Assembly: GCF_000023445.1 (NCBI RefSeq)
Contig: NC_012881.1
Location: 1,741,501-1,805,500, forward strand
Length of the DNA stretch: 64,000 nt
Reading direction: 5' to 3'
Origin: Maridesulfovibrio salexigens DSM 2638
GTDB taxonomy: Bacteria; Desulfobacterota; Desulfovibrionia; Desulfovibrionales; Desulfovibrionaceae
Shown: positions 62,917 to 64,000 of the stretch, piece by piece
How positions within the stretch are numbered: the stretch's first letter is position 1
How the letters are laid out: every line of letters begins with the position of its first letter
Notes under the pieces: generated by a model
Databases searched by the model: none
What the model saw: only the letters and a program-made list of their open reading frames with translations
Told to the model about the DNA's origin: nothing
Translations under genes and position numbers: made by a program

Positions 62917-63324
62917 ATGTTTAGCGGAACAGACATCTATAAAAGAATTGAGCAAGTTAAAAGCGAGCTGAATCTGTCAAATAAAGCTCTTGCCGAACAA
63001 GGCAAGACAACAGATCGGACTATTATTAACATTAAGTCTGGTAGCTCAACACCTAATGCGAAAATTTTATACCATTGGCGCGAAAATTTGGGTTTGAATA
63101 TTAACTGGCTTCTCACTGGGGTTGGTGAAATGTTCTCTACAAATATACGTTCAGCAGAAGAGATGCTGCCTCCGTTAACTAAAAAACTAATGTCTGTAGA
63201 ACAATCTATGGATAAAGCCGCTCAGCTTGCCAAGCTGGAGGCTATGAAAGCCGTCATTGAAGGTGATATTGAGGATGAAAAAAGTGTTCAGTCTGGAGAC
63301 AGCGAACAAATCGCCAGTGGATAG
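62917..63324 (+). CDS. CI-like phage repressor
   Basis: 135 residues. The helix-turn-helix domain matches Phage_CI_repr: ELNLSNKALAEQGKTTDRTI ... NLGLNINWLLTGVGEMF. A short helical tail follows, without an S24 self-cleavage domain, so induction would not be by RecA cleavage. I chose the ATG at 62917; an ATG 18 codons upstream would place the perfect inverted repeat inside the gene. GGGCGA is the ribosome site, a weak one. A terminator follows. Confidence 0.82.
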   Translation: MFSGTDIYKRIEQVKSELNLSNKALAEQGKTTDRTIINIKSGSSTPNAKILYHWRENLGLNINWLLTGVGEMFSTNIRSAEEMLPPLTKKLMSVEQSMDKAAQLAKLEAMKAVIEGDIEDEKSVQSGDSEQIASG

Positions 63325-63337
63325 AGCGTAATTCTGA

Positions 63338-63377
63338 TTGGCCCACATTTATTAAAGGGATGTGGGTCAATTTTTTT
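63338..63377 (+). terminator. Terminator of the CI-like gene
   Basis: TTGgCCCACAT/ATGTGGGtCAA with a loop of about ten bases, followed by seven Ts. Confidence 0.9.
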
Positions 63378-63447
63378 AGCTAAAAATGATGTGATTTTGA
63401 TAATTGTTTTTCGGCTTTGAGTTTTTGAATATCTTAGGGGTGGAGTC

Positions 63448-64000
63448 TTGTCGGATTTTTCAATTCTATTGCTGCTAGTGGTTCTAGCTGTTGCTTACCG
63501 TTTTCTAAAGCTCAAGAAAAAAGATTCTCAGGCTACGAAGAAGGTTGCGGAGAAAGAAGAGGTTTTCAATGAGAACCCAAATTCTGCAACGTTGCTGCGT
63601 TCAGAAGAATATATAGAGCGGATGCGTCGGTTTAATAATCGTTGCTACAAGAATCTTACCGGGCAGGACCGAATCAATCATTATGGAGAAGAGGGTGAGC
63701 TGCTCGTTCTTGGGCATTGTGAGCTGGTGGGTAAGTCCGCTGTATATAGTAACGTAGGTTTAGCTCATGAAGGCGAAAAGTGTGAACTGGATATTCTTGC
63801 ACTCTGCAAATACGGGCTTGTCCATGTAGAAGTTAAGAACTTTTCCGGAAGCTATTGTCCGGCGGATGATTGTACCTGTTATCGTCCTGAAAAATGGCAG
63901 AAGGAATGGAAGGGTCAAACTAACGTTCTTAGGTCACCTGTTGTTCAGGCCGAAAGGTCCCGAGAAATCCTCGCTGATGCTTTGCCCTCCATTATTAATG
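63448..64000 (+). CDS. Membrane-anchored NERD-domain protein (3' end outside window)
   Basis: 184 codons are visible. An N-terminal membrane anchor (about 4-20: FSILLLLVVLAVAYRFL) is followed by a Lys-rich linker and a NERD (nuclease-related) domain whose core motif ELDILALCKYGLVHVEVKN has the D...ExK pattern of PD-(D/E)xK nucleases. Downstream the region CPADDCTCYRPEKWQKEW carries extra cysteines. The TTG at 63448 follows AGGGGTGGAG; there is no better in-frame start. NERD proteins occur in mobile and defence-related settings, and the function here is unknown. Confidence 0.78.
   Translation, partial: MSDFSILLLLVVLAVAYRFLKLKKKDSQATKKVAEKEEVFNENPNSATLLRSEEYIERMRRFNNRCYKNLTGQDRINHYGEEGELLVLGHCELVGKSAVYSNVGLAHEGEKCELDILALCKYGLVHVEVKNFSGSYCPADDCTCYRPEKWQKEWKGQTNVLRSPVVQAERSREILADALPSIIN

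Noticed and set aside
1-64000. CRISPR array, rRNA, tRNA or replication origin
   Set aside because: No regular spacer-repeat array, rRNA or tRNA signatures or DnaA-box cluster was seen by eye. Weak tRNA-like folds were not searched computationally.

Overview
The window reads as chromosomal DNA of a Gram-negative, strictly anaerobic bacterium of the Desulfovibrio type (Desulfovibrionales, probably a marine lineage with moderate GC). This is inference. It rests on a five-gene split glutamate synthase of the archaeal/anaerobe type, a tungsten-type aldehyde:ferredoxin oxidoreductase, a membrane polyferredoxin, a PxxKW cysteine-rich protein, and Gram-negative envelope genes (lnt, envC, ctpA, secDF). 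About 60 kb is housekeeping core. The last 3.5 kb is the edge of an integrated mobile element. I saw no rRNA, tRNA or CRISPR.

Layout. 1-9.1 kb (minus strand): a diguanylate cyclase, prfB with its programmed frameshift, lnt, a CorC-type CBS protein, a YcgR/PilZ c-di-GMP receptor, mnmG, an M20 peptidase and a small Cys-rich protein. 9.2-14.2 kb (minus): methylthioadenosine and purine salvage (mtaD, mtnP, apt, NCS2 permease) plus a FlxA-like coiled-coil protein. 14.3-26 kb (plus): rsmA; a structured leader followed by HU and a 58-residue membrane protein; the macromolecular-synthesis operon rpsU-yqeY-mutS2-dnaG-rpoD; cbiB behind a structured leader; a GT-C glycosyltransferase. 26.2-38 kb (minus): proC, ndk, a three-part ABC importer, the envelope set yibQ-ctpA-envC, a MagIII-like glycosylase, prmA, a small acidic protein, argD and dut. 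38-52.4 kb (plus): glgP, a secreted nuclease, the split glutamate synthase, yajC-secD-secF, a sulfotransferase and an aromatic amino-acid permease. 52.4-60 kb: a membrane protein of unknown function, aor behind a consensus promoter, a universal stress protein, the polyferredoxin, rfbBD and trmL. 60.5-64 kb: a tyrosine integrase, an excisionase-like protein, CII-like and Cro-like regulators, a divergent CI-like repressor, and the start of a membrane-anchored NERD protein.

The most unusual signal is a dispersed, hairpin-bearing intergenic repeat with five copies here (about 10622, 26091, 29253, 41461 and 44823). Its conserved end, GCCGGAGGCA, lies a few bases from a coding sequence in four of the five copies. 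In two copies, both inside the glutamate synthase cluster, that end supplies the Shine-Dalgarno sequence of the next gene. Other points worth checking are: a terminator-bounded leader or small RNA upstream of HU; a terminator-like hairpin inside the signal-peptide codons of the nuclease; a possible cobalamin-responsive leader before cbiB; a 13-bp perfect inverted repeat at the prophage-type switch; and several degenerate enzymes (EnvC-type LytM, an EndoIII-like protein lacking its lysine and one cluster cysteine).
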